Source of the DNA: an uncultured Lachnospiraceae bacterium
GTDB taxonomy: Bacteria > Bacillota > Clostridia > Lachnospirales > Lachnospiraceae
DNA length: 6,145 bases
Reading direction: 5' to 3'
Assembly (NCBI GenBank): GCA_910576895.1
Contig: CAJTJZ010000046.1
Location: 273 to 6,417 of the forward strand
Shown here: positions 5,288 through 6,145 of the stretch, one piece after another
How the letters are laid out: each line of letters opens with the position of its first letter
Numbering within the stretch: the first letter of the stretch is position 1
The notes under the pieces: model-generated
Told to the model about the DNA's origin: nothing
The model's input: the letters and a program-made list of their open reading frames with translations, nothing else
Databases searched by the model: none
Position numbers and translations under genes: made by a program

Positions 5288-5329
5288 TATTCTTTTACCT
5301 TAATTTTACACTATGCTAGTTTTCCCTAA

Positions 5330-6145
5330 TTATTTCGTTTCTGTAATTTTTGCATGAAGTGCTTGCAGTGATTTTATATTTTCATCTTTATGATTTTTTA
5401 CATAATGGATGCCATCTGCCGTTGCTTTGGCGGCAGCAATCGTTGTCATATAAGGAATTTTCGCTTTAATGGCTGCTTTTCTTAAATAACTATCATCATG
5501 AACACTATCTTTTCCAATAGGACTGTTGATAATGAGATCAATTTGTCCATTAGTAATCATATCTAAAATATTTGGTCGTCCTTCATATAGTTTTTTTACT
5601 TTTTGGGCTTTAATGCCAGCTTGATTAATGATATCACAAGTAGAGCCAGTAGCAATAATTTCAAATCCATCTTCTGCAAAACGTTTTGCAACTTCTACAA
5701 CTTCTGCTTTATCTTTTCGATTTACAGAAATTAACACTGTGCCTTTCAGTGGAAGAATGGATTGTGTTGCTTCTTGTGCTTTACAAAAAGCTTCTCCATA
5801 AGAGCTAGAGAGCCCAAGAACTTCACCAGTAGAACGCATTTCTGGTCCAAGAATAGGATCAACTTCTTGGAACATATTAAATGGAAAGACAGCTTCTTTT
5901 ACTCCATAATAAGGGATTTCCTTCTGTTTTAGACTTTTTACTGGAGATGGACGGTTTGTAAGTTTTGAAGTAATAATTTCTGTTGCCAATTGCACCATAC
6001 GAATATTGCAAACTTTGGATACAAGCGGAACAGTACGAGAAGCACGTGGATTTGCTTCTAAAACATAGACTTTTCCGTTTTCAATAGCATATTGCATATT
6101 CATTAATCCAAGAACATGCATTTCTTCTGCAATTTTTCTTGTATA
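5330..6145 (-). CDS. carB: Carbamoyl-phosphate synthase large subunit, C-terminal part (5' end outside window)
   Basis: 271 residues are visible, beginning YTRKIAEEMHVLGLMNMQYA at the window edge; the frame is open to the edge, so the ATG at 6121 is internal. The full protein is about 1,070 residues. Visible first is the end of the second ATP-grasp unit, with the metal/ATP-binding EANPRASRTVP (about residues 29-39), which makes carbamoyl phosphate from carbamate. Then comes the C-terminal MGS-like allosteric domain (about 134-258), with IATGST, LYEGRPNILDMI and LIINSP, where UMP, IMP or ornithine usually bind. The enzyme works with the small subunit CarA to feed pyrimidine and arginine synthesis. 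The stop TAA is at 5332-5330. No terminator follows before the fusion gene. Identification is firm. Confidence 0.96.
   Translation of the reverse strand, partial: YTRKIAEEMHVLGLMNMQYAIENGKVYVLEANPRASRTVPLVSKVCNIRMVQLATEIITSKLTNRPSPVKSLKQKEIPYYGVKEAVFPFNMFQEVDPILGPEMRSTGEVLGLSSSYGEAFCKAQEATQSILPLKGTVLISVNRKDKAEVVEVAKRFAEDGFEIIATGSTCDIINQAGIKAQKVKKLYEGRPNILDMITNGQIDLIINSPIGKDSVHDDSYLRKAAIKAKIPYMTTIAAAKATADGIHYVKNHKDENIKSLQALHAKITETK

Noticed and set aside
5288..5329. Separate promoter for the fusion gene between it and carB
   Set aside because: Only weak -10-like AT runs with no matching -35 at the right distance; read-through from carB is simpler.
1..6145. CRISPR array or tRNA/rRNA gene
   Set aside because: No regularly spaced direct repeats and no tRNA-like cloverleaf or rRNA segments were seen on either strand.

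Overview
The window is AT-rich, has Gram-positive style ribosome-binding sites and promoters, and ends in a carB most like those of clostridia. It reads as a low-GC Firmicute chromosome, probably a gut clostridium and perhaps Lachnospiraceae; this placement is inferred from gene style, not from a marker gene. About two thirds of the window, on the left, is accessory DNA. The right end is a housekeeping locus on the minus strand.

Left to right: (1) positions 2-322 are the C-terminal end of an IscB-type RNA-guided nuclease from an IS200/IS605-like (ISC) element, followed by a nested hairpin (325-410) that may belong to the element's right end. (2) 435-905 is a stand-alone GNAT acetyltransferase. 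(3) 906-1241 has no gene but ends in a promoter for (4) an HNH nuclease-like protein, 1242-1793, with its own terminator. (5) 1836-2195 is a compact type I toxin-antitoxin locus. It has a 38-residue membrane toxin (1936-2052) with a strong promoter and a Shine-Dalgarno-masking hairpin, and a convergent antisense RNA (about 2160 down to 2060) with its own strong promoter and a shared two-way terminator. (6) 2196-2632 holds a 26-codon signal-peptide-like ORF, a 192-bp stretch bounded by an 11-bp inverted repeat, and a promoter. (7) That promoter drives a 396-residue TPR protein (2633-3823) with a very basic tail. (8) 3828-4081 is a dense run of hairpins between convergent genes, probably a repeat element or structured RNA. 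(9) On the minus strand, the C-terminal part of carB (5330-6145, cut by the window edge) is followed 42 bp later by a GNAT-nucleoside phosphorylase fusion (4088-5287).

Working relations: carB and the fusion gene are co-directional, close together and have no terminator visible between them, so co-transcription is likely. The toxin and antisense RNA form one regulatory unit. The IscB, GNAT, HNH, toxin and TPR genes look like independent accessory cargo, each with its own signals; I see no evidence that they form one system. The items most worth following up are the toxin-antitoxin locus, the structured region at 3828-4081 (whose main hairpin core resembles the one after iscB), and the acetyltransferase-phosphorylase fusion behind carB.
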